A DNA stretch of 64,000 nucleotides from assembly GCF_012927745.1 (NCBI RefSeq), contig NZ_JABBKX010000005.1, forward strand, positions 248,001 through 312,000, read 5' to 3'. Source of the DNA: Neoroseomonas marina. Lineage in GTDB: Bacteria; Pseudomonadota; Alphaproteobacteria; Acetobacterales; Acetobacteraceae. The position numbers and the translations under genes were made by a program. Shown one piece after another: positions 1 to 10,979 of the stretch; position 1 is the first letter of the stretch; each line of letters opens with the position of its first letter. The notes beneath the pieces are model-generated. The model was not told the origin of the DNA. It made no database searches and saw only the letters and a program-made list of their open reading frames with translations.

Positions 1-1
1 C

Positions 2-280
2 CCGGTCGCGATCACCCCCGTCTCGGGCGAGCTGCCCTTCCGCGACCAGGAGGATGTCGAGAGCCCCGCCGCATTCCGCCGCATCATGGAAGCGCAGCTC
101 ACCCAGGTCGGCCTGCCTCTGATGGGGCTGCCGGGGCTGACGGTCACCACCGGGCTGGTCGGCACCGTGCCGGTCGGCGTCCAGCTGGTCGCCGGGCGCT
201 ACCGGGAGGACCTGCTGCTCGCCGCCGGCGCGGCGATCGAGGCCGCCGGCGTCCCGCCCGCCCCCGTCGACCCCGCCTGA
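2..280 (+). CDS. Amidase family protein, C-terminal fragment (cut by window start)
   Basis: Only the last 92 codons are in the window; the reading frame is open to the left edge. The visible part has the GLPLMGLPGLTVTTGL and VPVGVQLVAG segments typical of the C-terminal part of amidase-signature enzymes, which hydrolyse amide bonds with a Ser-Ser-Lys triad. The triad lies upstream and cannot be seen. It ends 74 bp before an M20-family hydrolase on the same strand, so the two probably form an operon for breakdown of a carbamoyl, ureido or amide compound. The substrate cannot be inferred. Confidence 0.8.
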   Translation, partial: PVAITPVSGELPFRDQEDVESPAAFRRIMEAQLTQVGLPLMGLPGLTVTTGLVGTVPVGVQLVAGRYREDLLLAAGAAIEAAGVPPAPVDPA

Positions 281-354
281 TCCCTGCCCTTGCCAGCCCG
301 GACGCAGGGGGATAGTGCCGAACCCCCTGCATTCGACCCGGCGGACAGAGGCAC

Positions 355-1599
355 ATGAGCGGCACCAACCAGCGCATCGACGGCAAGCGTCTCTGGGACA
401 GCCTGATGGCGATGGCCGAGATCGGCGCCACGCCGAAGGGCGGCGTCAAGCGCCTGACCCTGTCCGACGTCGACAAGAAGGGCCGCGACACCTTCAAGGG
501 CTGGTGCGAAGCGCTCGGCCTCACGGTCCGCGTCGACGCCATCGGCAACATGTTCGCCCGGCGCGAGGGCCGCGACCCCAAGCGGCTGCCGGTCCTGCTG
601 GGCAGCCACCTCGACAGCCAGCCGACCGGCGGCAAGTTCGACGGCGCGCTCGGCGTCATCGCCGGGCTCGAGGTCATGCGCACGCTGCACGACCTCAATA
701 TCGTCACCGAGGCGCCGATCGAGCTGATCAACTGGACCGACGAGGAAGGCTCCCGCTTCGGCCATTCGCTGATGGGGTCGGGCACCTGGGCCGGGATCTA
801 CACGCTCGATAAGACCTACGGTCTGAAGGACGTCGACGGCGTCTCGGTCTCCGAGGCGCTGGACCAGATCGGCTACAAGGGCCCGAACCCCGCCAAGCCC
901 TTCCCGGCCGATGCCTATTTCGAGCTGCATATCGAGCAGGGGCCGATCCTCGAGAAGGAAGGCAAGCAGATCGGCGTCGTGACCGGCGCCCAGGCGCAGG
1001 TCTGGTACGACGCGGTCATCACCGGGCAGGACAGCCATGCCGGCACCACGCCGCCTTCCGCGCGCAAGGACGCGCTGGTCGCGGCGGCGAAGGTCATCAC
1101 GCTGGTCGATGACCTGATGCGCGCGCGCGGCGAGGACGGCCGCGGCACCGTCGGCTTCCTGCAGATCGCCGCCCCCTCCCGCAACGTGGTGCCCGGCGAG
1201 GTGCGCTTCAGCGTGGAGTTCCGCCACCCCGACGACGCGCAGATCCAGGGCCTGGCGAAGACCTTCCCCGAACAGGCCAAGGCGCTGGTCGAGGCGACGG
1301 GCTGCAAGCTGGACCTGACGGAGCTCTTCGTCATCCCGGCCCAGCCCTTCGACCCCGCCTGCGTCGACCTGGTGCGCCAGGCGGCGAAGCGGCTCGGCTT
1401 CTCGTCGCGCGAGATCATCTCCGGCGCCGGCCACGATGCGGTCTATGTCGCGCGCTCGGTGCCGACGGCGATGATCTTCACCCCCTGCAAGGATGGGCTC
1501 AGCCACAACGAGGCCGAGAGCATCCTCCCCGAGGAAGCCGAGGCCGGCTGCCAGGTGCTGTTCGAGGCGGTGGTGGCGCGCGCCAACCGCGCGCTCTGA
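355..1599 (+). CDS. Zn-dependent M20-family hydrolase (N-carbamoyl-amino acid hydrolase / allantoate amidohydrolase type)
   Basis: A 414-aa protein with the metal-binding pattern of the hydantoinase/carbamoylase branch of M20 peptidases. H85 and D87 are in GSHLDSQPTGG, D96 in KFDGALG, E130/E131 in WTDEEGSRF, H192 in ELHIEQGP, and a late His is in LSHNEAE near residue 386. The family hydrolyses N-carbamoyl amino acids, ureidopropionate or allantoate in the cytoplasm using two zinc ions; the exact substrate is unclear. Length is normal. It directly follows an amidase gene, which supports a shared catabolic role for ureido or amide compounds. Confidence 0.88.
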   Translation: MSGTNQRIDGKRLWDSLMAMAEIGATPKGGVKRLTLSDVDKKGRDTFKGWCEALGLTVRVDAIGNMFARREGRDPKRLPVLLGSHLDSQPTGGKFDGALGVIAGLEVMRTLHDLNIVTEAPIELINWTDEEGSRFGHSLMGSGTWAGIYTLDKTYGLKDVDGVSVSEALDQIGYKGPNPAKPFPADAYFELHIEQGPILEKEGKQIGVVTGAQAQVWYDAVITGQDSHAGTTPPSARKDALVAAAKVITLVDDLMRARGEDGRGTVGFLQIAAPSRNVVPGEVRFSVEFRHPDDAQIQGLAKTFPEQAKALVEATGCKLDLTELFVIPAQPFDPACVDLVRQAAKRLGFSSREIISGAGHDAVYVARSVPTAMIFTPCKDGLSHNEAESILPEEAEAGCQVLFEAVVARANRAL

Positions 1600-1602
1600 C
1601 CC

Positions 1603-1890
1603 TCACCCGGTCGCGGAGACCAGCACCTCGCCCCGCGTCACGCTGGGCGGGGTGGGCAGCAGCTCCGCGAGGTTCGACGAGACGATGCTGCGCACCTGCT
1701 CGTTCGCGGCATCCATCTCGGCCTCGCTCTCGAACAGGCTGACCGAGAAGACGCCGGTCTCCGACCGCCCGGCCCAGTAGCCCCGGAAGCCCGGCCGCGC
1801 CTGGAGCAGCGGCAGGATCATCGCCTCGACCCGTCGCGCGATCTCGGCGGTGGAGGCGCTGGTTTCGTAGGTGCGGATCATCGCGTGCAT
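1603..1890 (-). CDS. Small antibiotic-biosynthesis-monooxygenase-like (ABM) protein
   Basis: A 95-aa protein starting MHAMIRTYE. This ATG is preferred over an upstream in-frame codon because GGAGG lies just before it. It has the alternating short strands and helix of the dimeric alpha/beta barrel (ABM) fold: an N-terminal RTYE strand, the middle ARPGFRGYWAG segment, then VFSVSLFESEAEMDAAN. Members are small cytosolic enzymes or ligand-binding proteins with poorly defined roles. It converges on the carbamoylase gene with a 3-bp gap. Function beyond the fold is inference. Confidence 0.65.
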   Translation of the reverse strand: MHAMIRTYETSASTAEIARRVEAMILPLLQARPGFRGYWAGRSETGVFSVSLFESEAEMDAANEQVRSIVSSNLAELLPTPPSVTRGEVLVSATG

Positions 1891-1999
1891 GATGGCCTCC
1901 CTGGTGGCGCGGCTGCGCCGGCAGGATTGCGCGCCCCGAGGGAGGTCCAAGTCAAACGGCCGCTTCGCAGGTGCGGCAGGCCTGATCCGCGCCGGCAGG

Positions 2000-2752
2000 T
2001 CAGCCGGCGGCCATCCCGGCCAGAAGGGCTGCCCCCGCCGCGATCCCGCCGATGAGAAGGCGATTCAGCGCACCGGCCAGAGGCGCCTGCCCTTCGCCGC
2101 GTGCCTTGAGCCAGCCGAAGCCGAGCAGGCCTGCGACGGTCAGGAGCGCTGACGTCGTCAACGCGGCGCCGGGTGGACTTCCCATCGCGAAGGGCAGCAG
2201 CGGGACCAGCCCTGCGGCCGTCGACGCAAGACCCGCGACGGCGGCTCCGCGGGCGGCACGGATGGGCTCGGGCTCCTTCAGGTCGAGTTCGAAACGCATC
2301 ATGAAGTCGACCCAGCGTTTCGTGTCCGAGCAGATCGAGTCGACCGCGAGCCGCAGCGCATCCCCGCGCACGCCGTAGCGGTGCAGGATCGCGGCGACCT
2401 CCCACCGCTCGCGGTCCGCGTACTCGACCGTCTCCTCCTCCTCGCGGCGCCGCTCCAGGGCGTAGTGCGCCGTCTCGCCGCGTGCCGCGACATAGCGCCC
2501 GAGGCCGAGGGCGATGCCGCCCGCCACGGCCGCGGCCGCGCCGCCGGGCAGCACGGCCGGCGCCGCGACGCCGGAGAGCACCGCGGCGATGGCGAAGGGC
2601 ACGATCATCCCGCCTGCGGCGCCGTCGACCACGTCGCGCACCACCTCATGCGCGGCGATGTGGCTCTCCTCATGGGGCGGGCCTGGCGGCATGGGCCACA
2701 GGCCGTCGCGGTTCAGAGCATCAGGTTTCGGAGGGTGGGCGGCGGAATCCAT
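2000..2752 (-). CDS. VIT1/CCC1-like membrane protein (putative Fe/Mn transport)
   Basis: A protein of about 250 aa. It has an N-terminal hydrophobic segment preceded by [11 protein letters not shown] and a second segment ending [26 protein letters not shown] polar central helical region follows, then two or three C-terminal hydrophobic stretches. The DG-x-x-GG motif and the acidic run after membrane segment 2 are hallmarks of the VIT/CCC1 vacuolar iron transporter family, which moves Fe2+ or Mn2+ across membranes. Start taken at the ATG; a GTG three codons upstream is also possible. Family assignment is from motif pattern only. Confidence 0.65.
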   Translation of the reverse strand: MDSAAHPPKPDALNRDGLWPMPPGPPHEESHIAAHEVVRDVVDGAAGGMIVPFAIAAVLSGVAAPAVLPGGAAAAVAGGIALGLGRYVAARGETAHYALERRREEEETVEYADRERWEVAAILHRYGVRGDALRLAVDSICSDTKRWVDFMMRFELDLKEPEPIRAARGAAVAGLASTAAGLVPLLPFAMGSPPGAALTTSALLTVAGLLGFGWLKARGEGQAPLAGALNRLLIGGIAAGAALLAGMAAG

Positions 2753-3097
2753 GGGCGGCACGCTAGCCTATCGATGCGACCGCGACAGGTTCGCAACACG
2801 GCACGTCCTGCGGCCGCTGCGCCGCAAGCCGGCGGCTTCCGCGCGATACCTGGAATTCCGCGGCACGCCGTCGGGCCTTCACACCAACGTGCTGCCGGTC
2901 CGACGCGGCGGCACCACCCTTCGCGCAAGGCGGAACCACACCCGTCCACGACGTGCGCCGCAAACGGCCCGCGCCCCGCCGATCGGCGGCCTGCCCTGCA
3001 GTCGCGCGGAGGCCGGGCTGCACCCCGCGAGGTTGCCCCGAGGCCCCCCCGCCTCTATAGCGGCCCCGCCCCCAGCAGCAGCCGCAGGTGCCTTCTC
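2753..3097. other. Intergenic region without a recognised gene
   Basis: About 345 bp between the divergent VIT-like and transketolase genes. Open frames run through it on both strands but they are high-GC shadows without family features or ribosome binding sites. It should carry the promoters for both flanking genes; no box stands out clearly. Confidence 0.5.
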
Positions 3098-5140
<2,043 letters not shown>

Positions 5141-5176
5141 TCGACTCATTCTCCTGACGGGAAGGATACGAACGCC

Positions 5177-6196
5177 ATGGCGGTGAAGGTTTCCATCAAC
5201 GGGTTCGGGCGCATCGGTCGCCTGGTGCTGCGCGCCGCCTGCGAGGCCGGCCGCGACGACCTGGAATTCGTCACCATCAACGACCTCGGCTCGGTCGAGG
5301 CGAATGCCCACCTGTTCCGCTACGACAGCGTGCATGGCCGCTTCCCCGGCGAGGTGATCGTCGAGGGCGACACCATCACCATCAAGAACGCCGGCAAGAC
5401 CTGGGGCCCGATCAAGATCACGGCCGAGCGCGACCCGACGAAGCTGCCGCTCAAGGGCGTCGACGTCGCGATGGAATGCACCGGCATCTTCACCAGCAAG
5501 GAGAAGGCCTCCGCGCTGCTGACCGCCGGCGCGCGCAAGGTCGTCATCTCCGCCCCCGGCGACAACGCCGACGCGACCATCGTCTACGGCGTGAACCACC
5601 AGACGCTGACGAAGGAGATGACGGTCATCTCCAACGCCTCCTGCACCACCAACTGCCTCGCGCCGGTCGCGAAGGTGCTGCACGACAATTTCGGCATCGT
5701 CCGCGGCTACATGGTGACGATCCACGCCTACACCGGCGACCAGAACACGGTCGACACGCTACACAAGGACCTGCACCGCGCGCGCGCGGCCGCCGTGTCC
5801 GCCATCCCGACCTCGACCGGCGCGGCCAAGGCCGTGGGCCTGGTGATGCCGGAACTGAAGGGCAAGCTGGACGGCACCGCCATCCGCATCCCGACGCCGA
5901 ACGTCTCCCTCGTCTCGCTCGACTTCGTGCCGGCCAAGGAAGGTGTGACGAAGGAGGCGGTGAACGCGGCGATGAAGGCGGCCTCCGAGAGCGGTCCGCT
6001 CAAGGGGATCCTCGGCTACAACACCGCGCCGCTGGTCAGCATCGACTTCAACCACAACCCGATGTCGTCCACCTTCGACGCGACGCAGACCCAGGTGGTC
6101 GATGGCGGCCTGGTGCGCGTGCTGTCCTGGTACGACAACGAGTGGGGCTTCTCGAACCGCATGAGCGACACCGCGGCGCTGTTCGGCAAGCTGTGA
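5177..6196 (+). CDS. gap: Glyceraldehyde-3-phosphate dehydrogenase (type I)
   Basis: A 339-aa enzyme of glycolysis and gluconeogenesis that oxidises glyceraldehyde-3-phosphate with phosphate and NAD(P). The Rossmann start is [14 protein letters not shown] and the catalytic site is [12 protein letters not shown] with C156; the base is H183 in [10 protein letters not shown]. The Asp in TINDL after the second strand favours NAD. Length and C-terminus ([13 protein letters not shown]) are complete. It follows tkt closely on the same strand, so the two are probably co-transcribed. pgk is not next to it here. Confidence 0.97.
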   Translation: MAVKVSINGFGRIGRLVLRAACEAGRDDLEFVTINDLGSVEANAHLFRYDSVHGRFPGEVIVEGDTITIKNAGKTWGPIKITAERDPTKLPLKGVDVAMECTGIFTSKEKASALLTAGARKVVISAPGDNADATIVYGVNHQTLTKEMTVISNASCTTNCLAPVAKVLHDNFGIVRGYMVTIHAYTGDQNTVDTLHKDLHRARAAAVSAIPTSTGAAKAVGLVMPELKGKLDGTAIRIPTPNVSLVSLDFVPAKEGVTKEAVNAAMKAASESGPLKGILGYNTAPLVSIDFNHNPMSSTFDATQTQVVDGGLVRVLSWYDNEWGFSNRMSDTAALFGKL

Positions 6197-6203
6197 TATG
6201 AAA

Positions 6204-6257
6204 CCGGAGGGGCCCCGCCCCTCCGGACCTCCCCGCCAGAGGCCGAAGGGCCTCTGG
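6204..6257 (+). terminator. Two tandem GC-rich hairpins after gap
   Basis: Hairpin 1 has 9-bp arms CCGGAGGGG (6204-6212) and CCCCTCCGG (6218-6226). Hairpin 2 has 9-bp arms CCAGAGGCC (6236-6244) and GGCCTCTGG (6249-6257) with a GAAG loop. They begin 7 bp after the gap stop codon and end 10 bp before the next start. No U-tract follows. They likely act as a terminator or attenuator, or as mRNA-stabilising stems. Confidence 0.6.
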
Positions 6258-6267
6258 ACACCGGGAC

Positions 6268-6798
6268 ATGAGGACGCTCGCGCTCGCGAAGGTCTACCAG
6301 CTCATCGAACCGGGGCCGGTGGTGCTCTTGACCACCAGCCACCGCGGCATCCCGAACGTCATGGCCATGTCCTGGCACATGATGGTCGAGTTCACCCCGC
6401 CGCAGGTCGCCTGCATCGTCAGCAACCGGAACCATTCCTTCAAGGCGCTGCGGCGCAGCAAGGAATGCGTCATCGCGATCCCGCCGGCCGGATTCCTGAA
6501 GACCGTGGTGGCGATCGGCAATTGCTCCGGCGCCGATACCGACAAGTTCGCGACGCTCGGCATCGGGACGAAGCCCGCACGCCACGTCGCCGCGCCGCTG
6601 CTGCCGGACTGCATCGCCAACCTCGAATGCCACGTGATCGACACGCGGATGGTCGACGCCTACTGCATGTTCATCCTCGAGGTCGTGCAGGCCTGGATCG
6701 ATCCCAAGCGACGCGACGCGAAGACCGTCCATCACCAGGGCTGGGGGATCTTCGCCCTCGACGGGCGCACCATCACCCTGCCCTCGGACAAGGCCTGA
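6268..6798 (+). CDS. Flavin reductase-like FMN-binding protein
   Basis: A 176-aa protein with the split-barrel FMN-binding fold of the flavin reductase family. An opening segment PVVLLTTSHRGIPNVMAMSWHM is followed by FTPPQVACIVSNRNHS and a central FKALRRSKECVIAIP. Such proteins bind FMN and either reduce free flavin for a partner oxygenase or act as oxidoreductases. No oxygenase partner is nearby. The stop codon lies inside a 14-bp perfect palindrome CCTGACGCGTCAGG (6794-6807). Confidence 0.8.
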   Translation: MRTLALAKVYQLIEPGPVVLLTTSHRGIPNVMAMSWHMMVEFTPPQVACIVSNRNHSFKALRRSKECVIAIPPAGFLKTVVAIGNCSGADTDKFATLGIGTKPARHVAAPLLPDCIANLECHVIDTRMVDAYCMFILEVVQAWIDPKRRDAKTVHHQGWGIFALDGRTITLPSDKA

Positions 6799-7063
6799 CG
6801 CGTCAGGACGCTGCGCAGACCGCGAGGTCCCGGCGGACATCCTCGGCCAGCCGCCAGCCAGAGGCCATCACCCCCCGGCCGCCCGCAGCCCTCCGCGCGG
6901 GAGGCGGTTGCGGAGAGCCGACTCACCACGGCGGTGTCGGCGTCGGGCAGCATCGCCGTCAGCGGGTGCATGCCCGCGAGCGTCAGGTGGCTGGGGAGGA
7001 CCTCCATGGCCAGGCACTCCGCCCCCGCACGCCCATCGTGCCACCACCGGGATCGGCAAGCCA
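6799..7063. other. Intergenic region, possible decayed minus-strand ORF
   Basis: No convincing gene. On the minus strand an ATG at about 7006 opens a short frame (MEVLPSHLTLAGMHP...). Reading past a run of six G shifts it into a second frame that ends at a stop near 6805 (MASGWRLAEDVRR...). This could be a frameshifted remnant or chance open sequence in high-GC DNA. Confidence 0.25.
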
Positions 7064-7816
7064 TCACTGGCCGCGGGCGAGCCGCAGGACCGTCGCGCCG
7101 CGGTCGTCCGTCAGATGCAGGATGCCGTTCTCGATCCGCCAGCCGCGCACGGCGCCGAGCGCCTGGTGGAAGCGCTGCTCCTGGTCCATCGCCGCCTCCA
7201 CGCAGGCCATGTTGGTCTGCGCCATCTGCCCGATCCGCAGCGAGGTGCCATCGAGCGTGTAGCCGCCGGTGAAGCGGTTGCACCCGCCCGAACCATAGGC
7301 GCGGCCATCGGCGCCGAAGGTGATCGTGGACTGCAGGCGATCGACCACGCCGCGACCGGTGATGTCCTCGGCGACCCAGACCGGTCCGACCAGGCCGGCA
7401 TCGCCGGATGCCTCCGGGCGCGCGCGGACCAGCAGGATATCGACCTCCCGCCCCGCACCGCGGGTCAGCACCGGGTTCACGCGGTCGCTGCGGAAGACGA
7501 CCTGGTCCCGCACCGACAGCCGCGCCGAGACCGAATACCGATGCCGTTCGTCGATCCGTGCGGGATCGAACGGCAGGCTGAAGCGGATCGGCACCTGGCC
7601 CTGCACCTCGATCCGCGCGACGGCGATGCGATCGGCCGGGGCTTCGGCGCGGGAGATGTCGAGCAGTTCGACCTCCAGCACCGCGCCCGGCGGCAGGGCC
7701 ATACGCTCGCGATAGGTCGCGGCGCCGGTGATGGCCGATGCCTGCGCCAGGACACGGCGCGGCACGGCGAGGGCGAGGCTGGCGGCCGCAAGGGCCGCGC
7801 GACGGGTGGCGATCAT
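7064..7816 (-). CDS. Exported YbaY-type plus META-domain protein
   Basis: A 250-aa protein starting MIATRRAALAA with a Tat/Sec-type signal peptide ending near RRVLAQA. The first mature part (LPPGAVLEVELLDISRAEAPADRIA) matches the YbaY/YscW lipoprotein-like beta domain. The C-terminal part (FGADGRAYGSGGCNRFTG, then MAQTNMACVEAAMDQE) is a META domain, as in the heat-shock protein HslJ. Both domains are found in periplasmic or cell-envelope proteins linked to stress; enzymatic activity is not known. It appears to be a single-gene unit. Confidence 0.78.
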   Translation of the reverse strand: MIATRRAALAAASLALAVPRRVLAQASAITGAATYRERMALPPGAVLEVELLDISRAEAPADRIAVARIEVQGQVPIRFSLPFDPARIDERHRYSVSARLSVRDQVVFRSDRVNPVLTRGAGREVDILLVRARPEASGDAGLVGPVWVAEDITGRGVVDRLQSTITFGADGRAYGSGGCNRFTGGYTLDGTSLRIGQMAQTNMACVEAAMDQEQRFHQALGAVRGWRIENGILHLTDDRGATVLRLARGQ

Positions 7817-7915
7817 GGCCGCTGGATTATACAGGGTGGACGGCGCCGGCGCGGCGGGATCGGTACGGAAAGATGGCGGCGGATGCAGTGCCGGCCCGAT
7901 CGCCATGCAGGCTCG

Positions 7916-8605
7916 TCAGGTCCCGAGCAGCAGGTCCCGCGCCGCGTTCAACCGCGCCGCCAGCCATGCGCTCCCGCCATGGTCCGGATGGGCGCCGCGC
8001 ATCAGGCGGCGATGGGCAGCGCGGATCTCGGCCTCGCTCGCACCCTCGGCAAGGCCGAGGATCGCCAGGGCATCAGCACGGGTCATCGGCCCCTCGGCGA
8101 CCGGGGGCGGGACGTCCCGCCAGTCCGGGTGGCTGCGATCCAGCCAGGCTTCGAGCAACGGCACGCTCTCCGCATCCTCCACCGCGCAATCGGCGAGCAG
8201 CTCGCGCAGCGCCGGCAGGTCCAGCTCCCCCAGATCCGCGCCGGCGAAGCGGCCACCGATCACGCGGCCCGTCATGCGACCGCTGTCGTGGTGCAGCACC
8301 ATCTCGAGTGTCGCGGTGGCGACGCGGCTTTCCTGCCCGGGCGTCGCCTGGCCGCCGCGCGAGAAGGTCCGGGCCGTTCGCCAGGATCGCCAGGCCTGGA
8401 CCAGCAGCGGTGCGAACAGGGTCAGGGACCAGATCGCCTGCAGCCCACGGCCGCTGAACAGCAGGGCGACCAGCAGCACCGCGCCGAGGCCGCCCGCGAC
8501 CCAGGCGAGCCCCTTCTTCACGCTGGAGACCGGGGCATTGGCGAAGGCGCGCAGCAGCGCCATGAGCAGGACAAGCGCCAGCGCGCCGAGGGCCAGCCAG
8601 GTCAT
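7916..8605 (-). CDS. Membrane-anchored J-domain protein
   Basis: A 229-aa protein. Two or three hydrophobic segments lie near the N-terminus (MTWLALGALALVLLMALL, then LAWVAGGLGAVLLVALLF). A linker follows, and a short C-terminal J-domain contains HPD within RGAHPDHGGSAW and ALAILGLAEGASEAEIRAAHR. J-domains stimulate DnaK; membrane forms such as DjlA or TIM14-like proteins recruit it to the inner membrane. The ATG overlaps the stop of the VWA gene upstream by 4 bp (ATGA), so translation is coupled and the two proteins may act together. Confidence 0.8.
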   Translation of the reverse strand: MTWLALGALALVLLMALLRAFANAPVSSVKKGLAWVAGGLGAVLLVALLFSGRGLQAIWSLTLFAPLLVQAWRSWRTARTFSRGGQATPGQESRVATATLEMVLHHDSGRMTGRVIGGRFAGADLGELDLPALRELLADCAVEDAESVPLLEAWLDRSHPDWRDVPPPVAEGPMTRADALAILGLAEGASEAEIRAAHRRLMRGAHPDHGGSAWLAARLNAARDLLLGT

Positions 8606-9342
8606 CGCGCCGCCTTCGGCCCCGGCAACTGCCCGGCAATGCGGGCGGCCGCGGCGCCCGGCAGCGCCGCAAGCGCCGCCCGCCCGCCCGCCGCGAAGAC
8701 GGCCACCGCGCGCAGCAGGTCGCGCAGGGTCCCCGCCGCCGCGGAATCGAAGGGCGCATAGGCCCCGCCCGAGACCTTCGCCATCTGCCGGAAGGCATTC
8801 CCGGCGACGGTGTCGCTGCCCTCGTGGAAGCAGAAGACCGGGGTGCCGAACAGGCCGAGTTCGCCCGCCGCGTGGCACAGCGCGTCGACATCCTCCTCCA
8901 CCGCGTCGCCCACCAGCACCAGGGCGCCGACCTTGTCCTGGCGCGTCTCGTTCATCGCGTGGCGCAGGGCGCGCAGGATCTGGGTCTGCCCGCCGAGGCA
9001 GGAGACCGTCGCCATGCGCCGCGCCAGCTCCGCGCCGTCGGTCAGGAAGGGCGTCGCGGCGAATTCCAGGAAGCCCCGCCAATAGGCGAGCGACACGGCG
9101 AGCCCGCCGAGGTCGCGCGTCGCCAGGAACATCTCGCCCGTCAGGGCGCAGGCCCGGTCCCAGGCGGGCTGGCGCGAGGCCGTGGCATCCACCGCGAAGA
9201 CGAGGCGCCCGGGCCGTCCCCGCTCGGGCCGTGCGGCCGGCATCCGGGCCACCTTCTCGAGGAAGGCGGCCACCTCCGTGCTCGGCGCAGGGCGGGCGGG
9301 CGGCTGGGCCATGTCGTGCATGTTCTCCTGACTGGCACTCAT
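8602..9342 (-). CDS. VWA-domain protein
   Basis: A 246-aa protein when started at the ATG preceded by GAGG; an ATG at 9321 with AGGAG is an alternative. It has a von Willebrand A-like core: RLVFAVDATASRQPAWD carries the metal-ion site pattern DxTxS. Later segments are TQILRALRHAMNE and KVGALVLVGDAVEEDVD. No signal peptide is seen, so it is likely cytosolic. VWA proteins usually bind partners through a bound metal. Here it is translationally coupled to a membrane J-domain protein; the target is unknown. Confidence 0.75.
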   Translation of the reverse strand: MSASQENMHDMAQPPARPAPSTEVAAFLEKVARMPAARPERGRPGRLVFAVDATASRQPAWDRACALTGEMFLATRDLGGLAVSLAYWRGFLEFAATPFLTDGAELARRMATVSCLGGQTQILRALRHAMNETRQDKVGALVLVGDAVEEDVDALCHAAGELGLFGTPVFCFHEGSDTVAGNAFRQMAKVSGGAYAPFDSAAAGTLRDLLRAVAVFAAGGRAALAALPGAAAARIAGQLPGPKAAR

Positions 9343-9443
9343 GTGAAATGCCTCACACGCCACGCCAAGGGGTCGGCCGCTATGCTGGCGGGGCACGCCA
9401 TGGCGGGCTTTACTGCGCCGCCGCAAGAGGAGGACGGGTCGGG

Positions 9444-10955
9444 ATGGACGCTGCAGGGAGAACGGGGTTCAAGGCCCTTGCGCTCGCGACCGTCGCGGGC
9501 ATCGCCGTGGCGGGCGTGGCCCTCGCGCAGCCCAAGCCGTCGCCCCAGGGAGCGCCGCAGCAAGCGCTGCCGACCACCAAGCCGGCACCGCTCGGCGGGC
9601 CGGCTCAGCAGGCCCAGCCGGCTCGTCCCGCCCCCGCGCCGCAGGCCCAGGCGCCGGTCCAGGTGCCGCCGCCGCCCGCGGTGAACCCGGGCCTGCCACC
9701 GAACGAAGCGCCCGCCATCACGCGGCTGCGCGGGCTGCTCGGTGCCGATGTCCGGCTGAGCTACGCCAATGCCGAGACGCTGGACGGCCTCGGCGAACAG
9801 GTGCGGATGACGGGCGTCGTCCTCGAGCAGACCGGCAAGCGCGCCACCGCGGACGAGGTCCTGATCAACGGCCTGCGGCAGGACGGCGTCGCCGAGCTCG
9901 TCGCCCGCAACCTCGCGACCACGGAGGACAACAACACCGTCCGCATCGCGCAGCTGCGCATCGCCGGGCTGACCGTGCCGCGCGACGCCAGCGGCAAGCC
10001 GCCCGAGCCCGACCAGGTCCGCCTTGACCAGCTGCACGTCGAGGGCGTCGAAACCACGGGCGAATCCACCATTCGGCTGCGCCTCGCGACGCTCGAGAAC
10101 TGGGTGGCGGGCCAGCCCGCGCGCCTCGCGATCGAGGGGCTCGAAGTCGGCGCGATCGATGCCGGCGTCTTCGACACGATGCGCCTCGCGCGCTTCGCGC
10201 TGAGCGGCGTCGACCTCGGCGGCACGCTGGCCGCGGTGATGCGCAACGAACAGCCGCCGAACCTGGTGGGCCGCGCGTCGATCGATCTCGACGGCCTCGA
10301 CGTCCTCGGCGGCGGTCGTTCGGTCGGTCGCCTGGCCGAGATGCGCATCGCGGCGGACATCCAGCGGACCGACGGTTCGGGCACCGGCACCGTCGCCTTC
10401 CGCGGGATCCGCGTGGAACCGATGCCGATGATCGCCGACTGGCTGACGCGCTTCGGCTACCAGGCGGTCGAAGGCGAGATCACCGCCCAGACCGCCTATG
10501 ACGCGCCGAGCGGGCGGATCGACATCCGCGACCTGTCGGTGTCGGGCCGCGACGTCGGCACGTTGTCGCTCGCCCTGGTGATGGATGGCGTGACGCAGCA
10601 GGCCGCGCAGACGGGCGACGTGTCGAACGTCCGGCTGATCTCGGCCGGGCTGCGCTATGCCGATGCCTCGCTGTTCCGCCGCTTCGTCGCGCTGCAGGCG
10701 CGCGAAAGCCGCACGCCGGAAGCGCAGCTGCGCGAGCAGTTCGCGGCGATGGCCGGCGGCGCGCTGTCGCAGCCCGGCGCGGCCGGGCTCGACCCGATCC
10801 GCGACGCGGTGCAGCGCTTCATCCGCGGCCAGGCCCAGACGGTCGAGGTGCGGGTGAACCCGCCGCAGCCGGTCAAGCTCGTCGACGCCCAGCAGCCGCC
10901 GGCCAATGCCGCCGAGGCCCAGCGCCGCTTCGGAATCACCGCCCAGGCGCAGTGA
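9444..10955 (+). CDS. Large exported protein of unknown function
   Basis: A 503-aa protein preceded by AGGAGG. It has an N-terminal hydrophobic signal (FKALALATVAGIAVAGVALA), then a Pro/Gln/Ala-rich linker to about residue 85. A long region follows with repeated short amphipathic beta strands such as RIAQLRIAGLTVPRDASG and RLDQLHVEGVETTG. The pattern of many beta strands with small residues suggests a periplasmic or outer-membrane-associated beta-helix or AsmA-like protein, but no family was recognised. It is divergent from the VWA/J-domain pair. Confidence 0.7.
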   Translation: MDAAGRTGFKALALATVAGIAVAGVALAQPKPSPQGAPQQALPTTKPAPLGGPAQQAQPARPAPAPQAQAPVQVPPPPAVNPGLPPNEAPAITRLRGLLGADVRLSYANAETLDGLGEQVRMTGVVLEQTGKRATADEVLINGLRQDGVAELVARNLATTEDNNTVRIAQLRIAGLTVPRDASGKPPEPDQVRLDQLHVEGVETTGESTIRLRLATLENWVAGQPARLAIEGLEVGAIDAGVFDTMRLARFALSGVDLGGTLAAVMRNEQPPNLVGRASIDLDGLDVLGGGRSVGRLAEMRIAADIQRTDGSGTGTVAFRGIRVEPMPMIADWLTRFGYQAVEGEITAQTAYDAPSGRIDIRDLSVSGRDVGTLSLALVMDGVTQQAAQTGDVSNVRLISAGLRYADASLFRRFVALQARESRTPEAQLREQFAAMAGGALSQPGAAGLDPIRDAVQRFIRGQAQTVEVRVNPPQPVKLVDAQQPPANAAEAQRRFGITAQAQ

Positions 10956-10956
10956 T

Positions 10957-10976
10957 CCCGCGCCGGACGGCGCGGG
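10957..10976. terminator. Bidirectional hairpin terminator
   Basis: Arms CCCGCGCC (10957-10964) and GGCGCGGG (10969-10976) with a GGAC loop sit in the 24-bp gap between two convergent genes. This fits a terminator shared by both directions. Confidence 0.65.
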
Positions 10977-10979
10977 GGA

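Noticed and set aside
6908-8761. A 617-codon plus-strand frame over the META and J-domain genes
   Set aside because: Antisense shadow; the minus-strand genes have clear domains and starts.
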